In this document: positions 1 through 10,901 of the stretch, in pieces
Layout of the letters: each line of letters begins with the position of its first letter
Numbering within the stretch: the first letter of the stretch is position 1
From: Apiospora phragmitis
Lineage: Eukaryota; Ascomycota; Sordariomycetes; Amphisphaeriales; Apiosporaceae
NCBI GenBank assembly: GCA_038363925.1
Contig: JAQQWL010000013.1
Location: 3,162,001 to 3,226,000, forward strand
Direction: 5' to 3'
Length of the DNA stretch: 64,000 bases
Program-made: the position numbers and the translations under genes
Notes under the pieces: generated by a model
The model's database searches: none
The model's input: the letters and a program-made list of their open reading frames with translations, nothing else
Told to the model about the DNA's origin: nothing

Positions 1-602
1 ATCGGTGTGGGCATGAACATGGAGCCGCCGCTGTTGGCTGCCCAGGCCGCGGCGTCCAAGATCGACACGGCCGTCGTCATCGCCACCATGGGGTTCATCC
101 GGAACATCGCGACGTCCATCGCCATTGTCGTCGGCGGCGTCATCTTCCAGAACGGCATGAACGCTCAATACGAAGGCCTGGTGACCGAAGTTGGGGAGCA
201 AGTCGCTGTCAGCTTCAAAGGCGATCACGCCTCGGCCAACGTTGAGCTGATCGGCTCCCTGTCAATGCATGACCAAGACGTCGTGCGGCGGGCTTACTTT
301 GACTCTTTCCGTGCTGTATGGATTATGGTGAGTTTCCCTGTGGCTTACAATAATGATATAATTTAGCTGACATCTCGGCATCATAGTGCGTTGTAGTTGC
401 CGGTCTGTCTCTAGTGGCCAACTTGTTTGTACGAGCTCATCACCTGAGCGCCGAAATGCAGGCGATTGTGCTTGGCATTGACAGGTCCACCGAAGAAGAG
501 AGGCACCGACAGGATCTCGGTGACTTATCTGGTGAGAATATGGGAAGTCAATCAATTGAGTTGCAGGAGGGCGCAGTAAGTCAGATCCGGTTGCGGTCGT
601 GA
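1..602 (+). CDS. MFS drug/toxin efflux transporter, C-terminal part (5' end outside window)
   Basis: This is the 3' end of a multispanning major facilitator of the 14-helix fungal efflux type, expected in the plasma membrane. The frame is open from base 1 and reads a glycine-rich helix ending in EPPLLAAQAA, then a helix FIRNIATSIAIVVGGVIFQN, which is the usual order for the last helices of these pumps. An intron of 59 nt (328-386, GTGAGT...ATAG, phase 0) joins residue M of IM to CVVVAGLSLVANLFV, completing the last membrane helix. The tail is a short charged cytoplasmic segment ending at TGA 600-602. The substrate cannot be told from this part. Family assignment is firm, the specific substrate unknown. 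Confidence 0.85.
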
Positions 603-979
603 GGCTCACGATGCCTACCCACACAAGGATGGCCTTTTCTCTCGCGTCGTCCAAGATTACTAGCATTTCAAAGCAACAAAGTGTCCAAGACGCATGATTT
701 CATACTTCATTTCATTATAATAAACCAAATTCAAGTGTATTATATCAAGACTTACGACCAAATCAATGGCCCAGAACTCTCTAGCCCCTATCCCCGTGCT
801 TCCAATTCCTCTGTTGACCTTAACAATGTACTCCAGCTCTGGCCCATTGAATGTCTATTGCTGCGAACCTTGGTTCTCGCTGGAAGCTTCCTCCCAACTG
901 CGATCAAACTCATCGATGGCTCTCTGGGCCTCGGCCTCTCTTTTGTCGCTGAATGGTGGTGGCATCGATCACGCCGTAA
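603..979. other. Intergenic, 3' UTR of the MFS gene
   Basis: This stretch is moderately AT-rich. Short open frames run on the + strand but have no codon structure or similarity that I recognise. Nothing else is seen. Confidence 0.5.
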
Positions 980-1303
980 TTAGCTGGTTCCACTAACTGG
1001 AGTGCGCTCGGTGAAGTCTGGCTCTGCATGGGTGTATCGTTCAAGCATATAATTATAGTGAACGGGGTCTGAAATCATCAAGGGGTACGTTAGTCCTATG
1101 ACACTGCCAACTTGAAAGAGTTTGGGGATCTCACGACTTCTTGGCTTTCTTGTTACCTCCCCGGTTAGGACGATCTTGCGATGGTGTCTTCGTAGCCGGC
1201 ATATTACTTCAATGGCTGTCTTTGATAGTGTGATTGTAGTGTCGAATGCTCTTTTACCTCTGGGAATGTCTGATGCGAGCAGTACTTGTATTCTAGATTT
1301 TAC
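980..1303 (-). CDS. Unrecognised partial ORF
   Basis: On the reverse strand a frame is open for 108 codons and ends at TAA (980-982). It has no ATG near its start, so it would be a 3' exon or a remnant. The composition is protein-like: a basic segment with RLRRHHRK, then KPRSREIPKLFQVGSVIG and a tail ending VSGTS. A possible acceptor CAG lies just before the AGGTAAAAG stretch at about 1259. I do not recognise a family. It may be the end of a gene whose upstream exons have decayed, because 1.3-2.0 kb shows no matching exon. Confidence 0.3.
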   Translation of the reverse strand, partial: VKSRIQVLLASDIPRGKRAFDTTITLSKTAIEVICRLRRHHRKIVLTGEVTRKPRSREIPKLFQVGSVIGLTYPLMISDPVHYNYMLERYTHAEPDFTERTPVSGTS

Positions 1304-2188
1304 TTATACAAGCCATCCTTGAACCTGCCTGCAACTATTTCAGCTTGAAGGACATGACATTTTTATGACCCAAATCAGTGAACATGGCACCTGCTCCAGT
1401 GCCTCACTGCTAATTGCCGAAAAGGCTGGACAGGTTTTGTCACCGAGTCGCATAACCTGGAGATACCCTTTATTTAATTCCCGAGACCATTCTTCGATAC
1501 AATTTGGCGGCAATGCTCACAATGGTACTCGAACAGCATTGGCAAAACCTGCATGTAGCTGTCAGCTGTCAATCAGTTAATCTCAACATCGATAAGATCT
1601 TTGGGGTGTAACTGGTTGGGGGTCAAGATTTACCACAACCTGCCTCTAGCACTTGGGATACCCGTGCGATTGATTTTGGGGGCGCTCTATGTTCAAAGAC
1701 AAGGCATAGCCGCGAACCAGAGTCAGTGGTGACTTGGAGTTATCAGCGCATCATATTTTCCGAAGGCTTGACAGGTAGGCTGACACCCCTGCCATGACAA
1801 AATCTGCTTACTGGTCTTATGCCTGCGCGCACTGATTGGCAAAGCTTGCATGACAAAACCTGCATGACAAAACCTGTGTGCCACAACCTGCATGGCAAAA
1901 CCTGACAGCCTGCTTGTCGTGAGGCAGCGAGTTGCCTTTCTACCTGATGGTACTTGCATGTCGCCCGATGAGAATGCCAATCCTCCCGGGAATCTCAATC
2001 CCTCAGGTCGTAAGGTGTTCCCTTAGTGTATAAAAGGCTGCTGGACCGTTACGAATATGTTCTGATATTCCACGACCCAACTACTCCTTTTCCCTCAATC
2101 TCAACTTCACCCACAGTTCATGATTGGTTGTCTTCAGAATCGAACTAGCACTGCCCTGCCACTTTCCCTTCCGTGATATTCTTTAAGC
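1304..2188. other. Intergenic with short degenerate repeats and a TATA-type promoter
   Basis: No convincing gene is present. A 14-bp unit close to GCATGACAAAACCT recurs at about 1792-1910, at least four times with small changes, and single related copies occur near 1540 and 1627. A TATA box (TATAAAAG, 2029-2036) is followed by a pyrimidine-rich leader and an ATG at 2189, so a promoter reading rightward is likely. Confidence 0.5.
2029..2036 (+). promoter_or_regulatory. TATA box of a rightward promoter now cut off by the TIR element
   Basis: TATAAAAG lies about 150 bp upstream of the ATG at 2189, followed by CT-rich sequence as in fungal promoters. The transcript it served would have run into the position where the TIR element now sits. 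Confidence 0.45.
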
Positions 2189-2231
2189 ATGGCGAGACAC
2201 ATGGCCGCTTACATCGACACAAGTGGCCAGC
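2189..2231 (+). pseudogene. Possible 5' coding fragment cut by the TIR element
   Basis: An ATG in reasonable context opens a short frame (MARHMAAYIDTSGQ) that runs directly into the TA target of the TIR element at 2232. Removing the element joins it to sequence at 6096, where the frame stays open for about 30 more codons and then stops. It could be a short upstream ORF or leader of the Clr5-ankyrin gene starting at 6333, or just a chance ORF. Function unknown. Confidence 0.25.
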
Positions 2232-4651
2232 TAACGTATGTCACCCCATAACCGACACCCCATCAAAATAAAACACGGAAATCGACCACCAACTCTAAAT
2301 GGCCACCATTCCTTTAATTTTGGATTATAATATAATCGCTTTCGACTACAGATGTAATAGATATCTCAGAATCCGAGTACTTAATTTCAACCTGGTCTGG
2401 CCCCTCCCTCGTACGTTGTATGCTTTCAATTGATACGAATTTCGAATTCGGGCTAATTTATACCCTTCGCTTCTTTCGAGGCCTTACGAGCTCTAACTTC
2501 TCTTTTAAGGACTAGATTTATAATTCCGTATTACTAATAGATAGTCCTTTTTATAATATCCTTTTTAAATCTTTTTAAATAGCTGGCGTTATATAATAAG
2601 GTTGTTTTAACTTAATTAATAAAAATGTCGAATTTAGTGCTTTAAATTAATACACTTTTTTAGGGTTAACTATAATATATTATTAGTTAAAAGAGTCTAG
2701 ATAAGTGTGAAGGCTTTATTTTAACTAGCTAAGACCTGTGTAATTTCTTTTAGTCGCTTTCGATTATTATTTTTAAATAAAAGAGGGCTAGTAAATAGCT
2801 TAGTAATATATACGGGCTAAAAACCACTACCACGTTAACTACCTTTAATATTTTAAACCGATAAAGCTTTTTTACGAGCCTTAATATAATATATAAAGAA
2901 GTTTCGTTTACCGATAGGGGATAAATTTATTAATAAGGTTAAGAAACCGATCTCTTTTTAATAATAAGCTTTTATAAAAGTAAAGACCTTAATATCGAGG
3001 GGTTAAAGAACGTATAATAAATAAAAGGGGTAAAAATAATAAATAAATATTATTTTAGTAGTAAAAGGATATAAAATCGTTAGTCGTATAATTATTATAC
3101 TTATCTAGAATAAATAAACGAGCATCCTTTAAGTTATTTAAGGCGGTTTTCGGTATAAATACATCTTCGAGCTATTTAATGGCGATCTCGTTATTCGTTC
3201 AGCCTTTATTGCTCGTATTAAACTTTTATCCTTGAAATTTATCGAGTTTTTAGGGGAATTATTACTCTTAGACCGATTTACCCTTTATAAATCACTAAAG
3301 GAGGGATGGCCTTATTAAGTGCCGATATATATTTTAATATAGTTATTTAGCACTTTAAACTAGGCTGTTTTTATTAAATAAAACGTAATTTCGAACTGTT
3401 TATTATAAAGCTATTACCTTTTTAGCTTTTTAAAATACTATACTCGTTTGTATTATACTTATTTTTAAGTTTAATAGCTTAAATTTAAGGTATACGTAAC
3501 GTATCTTATAAGCGAGTATCTTATATAAGTGAATGTCCCACTTTTATAAATTTCTTTATAGCTTTAACTTTTTTTTATATTCTTTTACGTCTAAAAATGT
3601 TATAACTTTAAAAAAAGAGTGATATAATTCTAGCGTTTTAAGCGCTTTAAAAAGACTTAATTTTAAGCGTATAAAAAGCTATATTAATTTATTACGTCTT
3701 ATTAAAAACTTTATAGCGTAGACGAAATAGTTAACTTATACGATACGAAATATTTACGAATTTTCGAAAGTTTTTAAATTTTAAAAAAGATACGATTATT
3801 TAATATATAATTAATTTAAATACGCGATCGTTTCTTCCCCGGTTAAGTAGTATAAAAGATAAAGCGAATCGATTATTTAGTTTACGCGACGCGGGACGCG
3901 TCGGCGTTAATTAAGCCTTTAATTTTATACGACAATAACTAGACCTCCGGACGCATTTTAACCGAAGAATCGATTATTAAAGAGTCTTTTATAAAGATCC
4001 CGACGCGTATCGCGCGTAGTTTACCTTTATACGGAATATAATTTATAAGTACGAGATTTAAAAAGAGGATATCTATAACTTTAACGAGACCGGCTTTTTT
4101 ATAAGCTAAATTTCGTTTAAAATAGTCGTAACCACCTCCGATTAATACGGAAGGCCTAGGGCAGTATAGTAAGGGAACCGGGAATGAGTTATAATTATTC
4201 AGGGCGTCGGATTACACGGTTACGCCATCCCTCCGTATATTATTTTTACCGGGAAAACGCACCTCTCTTCCTAGTATAAAAACAGCCTATTACTAAAGGA
4301 CTAGGTAATCGTAATTATTAAAAATAGCTAAACTACGAATAAAAAAGGCGAGGACTAAATTCGATACTTTAATTAATATATTAAGTCTTATACGAAAGGT
4401 CGCTATCGTTTCTTAGACTTAAACGGCTACGAAAGCTATTATTCGATAACTTTTAAGTTTTATTACGAAACGAATTTAATTATTATACTTTATATACTTT
4501 TTTATTCGTCGTATAAGTTTTAACCTTTTAATATCGGCTATTTTTATACGTTAAAAAGGGTGTACGAGAAAGAAATTAAAAGTTTTATACGGGCGTATAT
4601 TACTTATATTTTTAAGAAAGACTTTTTATTAGCGTTTTTAAAAGCGTTCTA

Positions 4652-4993
4652 TGTTAGAACAGCTGGAACTGAAGCTGTCCATATTGCTCTAAAAGGGGTG
4701 CCACGTGCCTACGTGTTACAGTGCGTGTGGACTAACCACTGCGCCACAAAGTAAAAGCTTCGGAAATGACTCTTCGGGTTATTTCTGTCCAATTCTACGC
4801 CTTAAGTGCTACCCCGCGGGGGACCAACCCGCCGATCGTAACACTACGCGCACGAACCCCTTTTCTGTTTTATCAAGAGGGGCATACGATGCCCCTCGCA
4901 GCTCGTACTAAAAATAGACATGAATAACAGAATAAGAACGATTGAACCCCGATTAAAACCGGAACCACCGTACGTACGAGAGCCCATTTAACA
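4652..4993 (+). repeat. Solo LTR (family G, copy 1), carrying a nested 130-bp insertion
   Basis: The sequence begins TGTTAGAACAG, ends TTTAACA, and matches 5635-5855 over its whole length apart from the nested insert at 4714-4848. It is flanked by TTCTA (4647-4651) and TTTTA (4994-4998), which agree if one C has become T by RIP. This is the signature of a retrotransposon LTR left by LTR-LTR recombination. No internal region lies next to it. Confidence 0.75.
4714..4843. mobile_element. 130-bp TG...CA element (family F, copy 1) with structured RNA-like features
   Basis: The element starts TGTTACAGTG, ends CGTAACA, and is flanked on both sides by CTACG (4709-4713 and 4844-4848). The same locus in the sister LTR at 5635-5855 lacks it, giving an empty site. 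A second copy lies at 36438-36566. The reverse strand carries TGGCGCAGTGG, which fits a tRNA A box. An 8-9 bp stem closing on a cTTCGg loop lies near 4764-4790, and a GC stem GCGGG/CCCGC near 4816-4832. It has no coding capacity. It is best described as a small LTR-like or tRNA-related nonautonomous element. Confidence 0.75.
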
Positions 4994-5634
4994 TTTTAAG
5001 CAATTTTTACCGTTTCGAATATATAAGGAGGCTTTCGAAAGATAGGACTCGTTTTATACGATTCGGAATATATTATTTTATAATTAGTTTTAACTAGATC
5101 GTAAAGGTTATAACGTAAATTATATACCGAGTTACTTTTTTAAAAAGTAAAAACGCGACACTTCGAAAAATAAATAAAATACTTAGCTAGCGCCGCCGTA
5201 TAAAAATAAAACGGCTATAAAATAGAGGATTATTTCGTATATAAATTAAAAAAGACTTATAGTTTTAAAAGAATATTAATAAATAATTATAAAACGAATC
5301 GCGTCGGAGGAGTAATTATATAAAGACGTTTAAAACACGCTTATAACGTTATAAAATTTATAAAGAGCCCGGGTATAATACGCGCACTTATTAAAATAAT
5401 ATAAAAACCTTTAAAAATAATAATTATCAATATATTTAATTAATTATAAGCCTTATAATTAAATTAATTTATAACTTATAAAGCTTAATAATAAAAAATG
5501 CATAACTCGTTTATATACGTAGCTCGCTTATAAGGTATGTTAAATACTTTTTTTATATTAAAAAAAGCCTTTAATGACTTTCTTTAGCCCCCCGCTTCGA
5601 TGTAGCTCTATAGAAGCGATTAATTAGCGTAATC

Positions 5635-5855
5635 TATTAGAACAGCAGGAACTAAGGTTTTCTATATTACTTTAAAAGGGGTGCCACGTGCCTACGCGCA
5701 CGAACCCCTTTTTAGTTTTATCAAGAGGGGTATACGATACCCCTCGCAGCTCGTACTAAAGATAGAGATGAATAATATAAACAATAGAATACAGTAATAT
5801 AACCTCGATTAAACCCGGAACCCACTTGTACGTACATACGAAAGCCTATTTAATA
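5635..5855 (+). repeat. Solo LTR (family G, copy 2)
   Basis: This copy matches 4652-4993 minus the nested insert. Its ends are RIP-altered (TATTAGAACAG...TTTAATA for TG...CA). It is flanked by an exact 5-bp duplication TAATC (5630-5634 and 5856-5860). It supplies the empty site that defines the 130-bp element in copy 1. Confidence 0.75.
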
Positions 5856-6332
5856 TAATCTTTAATATACTTTAATTTAAAGCGGCCCGGCGTATTAATT
5901 TATTATTTAAAACGTTAGAAATCTTAATAATAATATTATTTTATATATAAAGTACTATAAATATTAAATAAATATAATATAAAAAGAATAAGATAAATTA
6001 CTTTAAAATTAGTTAAAAAATAGGTAATAAAGAAAAGTAGCGGTGAGCCATCTTGGTATTGTACAGGGGTGTCGGTTATGAGGTGACATACGTTACATCT
6101 ATCACCGCCAGCTGCCCTCTTACCTCGTGGGTGTCACCCCCTTACTAGCCGCTATATCTCCAGCTTTCATTCCGCTGGTGGCTAGCGGATCAGCAATAAT
6201 AAATTGTCGCTTCTTGCTGTGGTACACATACTCGTACGGCTACAGCTCGGCAGCCCCTCGGTTCCCTAAGATTGAGTTACGACATCCCCTTCTACCCTAC
6301 CTTCCTAAGAATCACGGAAGGGCAAACTCGCG

Positions 6333-9300
6333 ATGCCTGTCGATGCCAGGAAGATTCCTCAGGCAGAATGGGATCGCCATCAGGATATTATCAACGCTCT
6401 TTATCACAACCAGAAATTGCCGCTCTGTCATCCAAAGGACGATGGAAGATGTGTGCTAAGTGTAATGAGGGAGGAACACGGGTTTATTGCTACGTTGGTC
6501 CCACTTCCTTGCATTCAGAACCGATACTATAGCTAACACGGAGTTCCCTAATAGCCTATCGCAATATGAGGCACAGCTCCGGCGATGGGATTCGCAGAAG
6601 AATCTCAAAAAGCATGAGTGGGCATTTCTGCTCGCACAATACGATAGACTCTTTGCTCGAGGTTGTCAAGTGCGGATTGTCTCATCCGGCCTACCCCTAA
6701 GCGAAGCAAGGATCGCGACAGCCAGGCGTCATCTACAGAGCGCTGGGCACAAGGTCAGCGCCACTTCAGCACCACGTCACGCCTTTGTCGAATACCAAGA
6801 TGACAGAGGGGATTGGATAAGATGTTCAACTGCGAGCGAACGAGCCAGGTTTGGTCACCCAGGCTCGCCAAGGCAGTCTTGGACAGGACTCCGAGCAGCG
6901 GCAAATCTGGAATGGCCCCAATACAGCCCAGTAACAATAGGAACCAGCTTGGCTGTGCACCGGGAATCCGCAGGCTCGACCCTAATACCCATACTCGAAC
7001 CACTTTCTAGCAATGGGGATTTAGTAGCATGGTCTACTTTCAATCCATTTCACGACCCAATCGGCCCCGGGGCTGATGTATTCATGCACCCAATCGCTCA
7101 GCAGATACTTGGGACCCTATCTTCTCTGGCCCCTAACAATACGGGAACGAGCAGTCTGATTCTCTGCAGCAGCGAGGCGGGAAACGACATTCCCACGTTA
7201 GTGAAAGCTATTGCCTACAGCTTCTCCCACCGAATGGAACTGTCCGTGAGAACGGACCAAGAGAGTGTTTTCGAACTACTAAAGAAATCCGATTCCCTGC
7301 GACAGGACCTACAAGGTCTTCTCCAGGCAGTACACCCAAGTTTTGGGATGTGTCTCGCAGACAACCTTTTCCGGCACGCGGTCGAGACAGACAATTCTCA
7401 GGCCGTGAATATGGTCCTACATATGGCTCGAACTATATTTACGTACGCCATCGACCCGAACAGAATCAGATGTACTTTACCTGATAGACGTGGATACTAC
7501 ACGCCGCTGGATACAGCATCAGCGAAGAGTAATGTCGAACTTGCTCATGTCCTCTTGAGGATTGGAGCAGATCCAAATCATTCTTATTGGGGTGGGTACG
7601 ATCACTCCCAGGGGGCTCTCGAGACTGCGTTATGGATTCCCCAACCCTCCCCCTTTGATTTATCAGTTACCAAGCCTCCGCCGTTGAATATAGAACTGGT
7701 CCGAATTCTTCTTAATAATCAGGCCCGTGTACGCCCAGAGACGCTAAAGCTACTTTTAAGACGTCCTTTAATCGAAAAGAGGATTGTGGAAGGTATCATT
7801 AGTCGGATTGAAGTCAAGGATCACGAGTTGCATTTCCCTACTAAGGCGCCCAAGGACCTAATACTCAAACACTCCGAACACCCTATACTCCCCAACATCC
7901 GCGGCAGCATCCAAGACATCTACCAATTGGTACCAGATATCGTGCGTATCCTTCAAAACTCAACAGCTGCTTCAGCAATTATGAGCTTTTTCTCAAGATG
8001 TGACGCTGCAGTTTGTGGGCCATGCGCACATCGGCAAAAACGCAAGGTGCTCTCTATGCTTCTGCTCGCTGCCCGAAGAGGGAATCTGGAATTGGTGGAG
8101 TTTATATTGCCGATAGTTTCCCTTGCCTCCTTGGAAGACCTCCTAGTACCAGCAATCAGGGGCGGCAACATGAAACTGGTTAATCGTCTGCTTCAGAACG
8201 GCGCCACTGTCGATGGGCCAGCATCATTGTTGATGCATATGGAAGAGTTTTGCCTATTCAACGATAAACAACGGTCTTTTATGATAGGAACGACTCCTCT
8301 GGCGGAAGCAATATGGTCTCAAGATGAGCTTCTGATCAGACGTTTGGAGGGTCTAAGTGCTCTAGCCTGTATAGGTCCAGGGAAGGACACGCATTTCATG
8401 GCAGCCGCCACTGCTGCGGCGTTCACCGGCAACCTCCATTATCTACGAAAGCTGTGCGAAAGGATCCCTATACAGGACAGAAAATTGTTCACCCAACCGT
8501 TAAGTGCTGCCATGGCAGACAACCAACAGGAAATCGTTAGCTTCATCCTTACCCATACGCATGCTGATGTACAAATTGCCCCATGGGACTATGCACCTGG
8601 ACCAAGGGGCGGACACGGTTCGAGCGTCGTTTTCAAGATTATCGCCTCTCGCTTTGGCCGCTTTACAAGGTGATATCGAGATGATTAACCTTCTGCTGGT
8701 CTACAAAGCAAATGTAAGGGACGAGCTGGCTTTGACTTTTGCCATGTCATACAGTCAAAGAATATTCAGGACGCTCCTCTCAGCATTTTCTTCCCAGTTT
8801 CCAGGAGGATTGCCAGGGTTTGGCAGTATGGCCTTGTCCAGAGCGATACATGACAGCAACACCTATCAGATCACCCAGTTGCTGGCAGCGAGAATGGATA
8901 TCACTGCCCGAGTAGAGGTGGATTTCTACATCAACATTGACGTGATGAGAAACTTTATCGAAGAGAAGGTATCTGGTTTTGCAGACCGATTACGAAAGGA
9001 GAAGGCAATTATGGAAGACCTTGTAGGAATGGGTGCCTTTGTCCACGCCGTGATTCTAGAGGTCCGGAGAAGTGGAAACCATCTCGATATGGTGCGCATG
9101 GTTCTTGAAGCTGGCAGCGACCCTAACAAATATGCAAGCCGTTCTCCTCCTGAAACACCGTTCCTACTCGCCATCCAGTACGCGGATATGGAGGTAATCG
9201 AATTACTTGTACAGTGGGGGGCAGACGTCAATATGCGAGGGGTTGGAATGCGTGACACGCCGCTCCAGCTGGCTTGTGAGCAAGGCAGCTATGAAATGGT

Positions 9301-9676
9301 GGTGTTCCTACTTAAGAATGAAGCAGATGTCCGGGTCGCACCGTCACTGGCAGGTGGAAGCACTGCATTACAGATGGCGGCGCGAGCCGGCAATTCAAAA
9401 ATTGCTCAGCTTCTGATCGATAATGGAGCAGACGTGCATGAGCCCCCCTCTGGTGCCCGAGGTCGCACAGCTTTTGAAGAGGCCGCGAAAGAGGGGAGGA
9501 TTACCATGCTGGAATTTCTGTGGGATCAGGCATGCCCAGCAGGGTTCCCGCCAGCTGAGCTCCAAAGAGCTAGATCGTTCGCCGAGGAGGAAGGCTACAG
9601 AGGGTGTGTCCAGTACCTTGACTTGTTATTGATGATTGTGGGGGATGCGAGGACGGTGAGGCATTCAGTTGGCTAA
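6333..9676 (+). CDS. Clr5-domain ankyrin-repeat protein (frame break near 8.6 kb)
   Basis: The start ATG gives MPVDARKIPQAEWDRHQDII, the beginning of a Clr5 domain, a fungal N-terminal module often joined to ankyrin or TPR repeats. A 61-nt intron (6494-6554, GTTGGT...AATAG) restores the end of the domain as GFIAT-LSQYEAQLRRW. A long linker follows, then ankyrin repeats such as TPLDTASAKSNVELAHVLL and, at the C-terminus, TALQMAARAGNSKIAQLLI. The frame ends at 8673 and continues one frame over from about 8.6 kb to TAA 9676. The shift lies around 8590-8640 and no good intron spans it, so it is a base indel or a consensus error. Such proteins usually mediate protein-protein contacts; the partner is unknown. 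The TIR element sits about 240 bp upstream and may have replaced its promoter. Confidence 0.75.
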
Positions 9677-10082
9677 GGAGTGCTTGTGATGGGAGACATG
9701 GGAAGTGAAATAAGATGTCGAAAAAGCCTGGATTTAAGCTCCATGTAGTTGATCCTGGGTCATTTCTTCTTCTAGGTAGGCTCGAAATGAAAAGAATCGT
9801 TGGGATGGAACTCATTGCTGCCTCTACAATTTGGGGTGACTCGGTTGGTGGGAAAACTAGACACTGCTGTAAAAGGAAATATCTTGGCAGTTTCTGCCCT
9901 TCCGCGACAAATCCGCCAATCATGGGTGCAGGTGTTGTTGATGTATGGTGCTCGCAGGGCAATGTTAAGCCTGCTGGGATAGAAGACGACTCCTACGCCG
10001 CACGGGACTGAAACTCAACATCGCCATTACTAATTAGAAAATTGTATAAGACTTTCCAACGGAACAAGAAACGCAGCTCAAA
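9677..10082. other. Intergenic, promoter of the LPMO-like gene
   Basis: This contains the 3' region of the ankyrin gene and the leader of the next gene. Overlapping short ORFs on both strands are not supported by any family or splice pattern. Confidence 0.5.
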
Positions 10083-10901
10083 ATGCGGACTGCGCTGATC
10101 AGAGCCTTGAGCCTTGCAACTGTCGTCGGCGTGTCGGGCCACGCCGTTGTAGAGACTCCAACACCACGTAAAGTCAGTACACCATCACATGAGACTCGGT
10201 ACACAGCTTACAGAAGCTAACATGGCGGAACAGAATGGCCCAGTACAGCAGGAACGTTGCGGGTCTGCTCTCACCGCGCAACTCAAGAAGGGTGAGCTCT
10301 CCCTGAAGATTCTTAACACCGACAGTCAAACTCTGGCCAGGACTGACGCTGTCCCGCCGCAGATATCGCAAGCCCCATTGAAGATGCCATGAAGAAGGCG
10401 GACGAGGACTACAACTGCAATGCCTACCTGTGCCGGGGCTACCAGCTCGAGGATAACCTGGAAAGAGTACAGGTTGTGAAAGCGGGCGACGTTCTGGACT
10501 TCCACATTGACCTCATCGCAGGCCACCACCCTGGTTATGCCGTAGGTACTCTCATGCATTCTATGAGTAGCGCATCGATTAGCTGATCCGAGTGAACATG
10601 GAAAGAACGTGTCGGTGGTTGACCTGGCCACCAACCAAGTCATCGGCGAGCCCCTGCGGTATTGGGCAGACTGGCCGGATTCCACTTCCGGACCGCCACG
10701 GAATGATAGTACGTTCCGATCCGTTCTCAGGTTCTTTGGCCCTTCTCGCTAACGCTCGGCAAAGTTGACTTCAACATTACCATCCCGGATACCCTCAGCT
10801 CGGCGTGTGATGTAGCCGGAAAATGTGCAATCCAATGGTACTGGTGGGCAAGCAAGAACAAGCAGACCTACGAGAGCTGCATCGACTTCTACTTAGAGTA
10901 G
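10083..10901 (+). CDS. Secreted LPMO-like / chitin-binding type-4 (PF03067-like) protein
   Basis: There are five exons: 10083-10172, 10234-10291, 10363-10541, 10606-10708 and 10765-10901, with all introns GT-AG of 56-71 nt. They give a 188-residue protein. Residues 1-19 form a signal peptide, and cleavage leaves His20 as the new N-terminus (HAVVETPTPRK), the first copper ligand expected in lytic polysaccharide monooxygenases. A second histidine lies in AGHHPGYANVSVVDL, and the C-terminal part has IQWYWWASKNKQTYESCIDF. Cysteines in ERCGSAL, NCNAYLCRG, SACDVAGKC and ESC fit disulfides of a secreted beta-sandwich. It probably acts on chitin or another polysaccharide outside the cell. Oxidative activity is inferred from the His arrangement, not shown. 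Confidence 0.8.

Larger units (their letters stand above)
2234..6093. mobile_element. RIP-mutated DNA transposon with terminal inverted repeats and TA duplication (Tc1/mariner, Fot1/pogo-like)
   Basis: The left end (2234-2261, starting ACGTATGTCACC) and the right end (6066-6093) are inverted repeats of 28 bp with one mismatch. Each is flanked by TA (2232-2233 and 6094-6095), the target duplication of Tc1/mariner-type elements. The interior is extremely AT-rich and has no intact transposase ORF, as expected after RIP. Two solo LTRs (4652-4993 and 5635-5855) and a 130-bp element inside the first are later insertions. Without them the element is about 3.3 kb, longer than the roughly 2 kb usual for Fot1, so another unrecognised insertion is possible. 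The superfamily is inferred from TIR and TA only. Confidence 0.7.

Noticed and set aside
4714..4843. Hammerhead-type ribozyme (retrozyme) in the 130-bp element
   Set aside because: The hairpins invite the idea, but no conserved CUGANGA...GAAA core is present on either strand.
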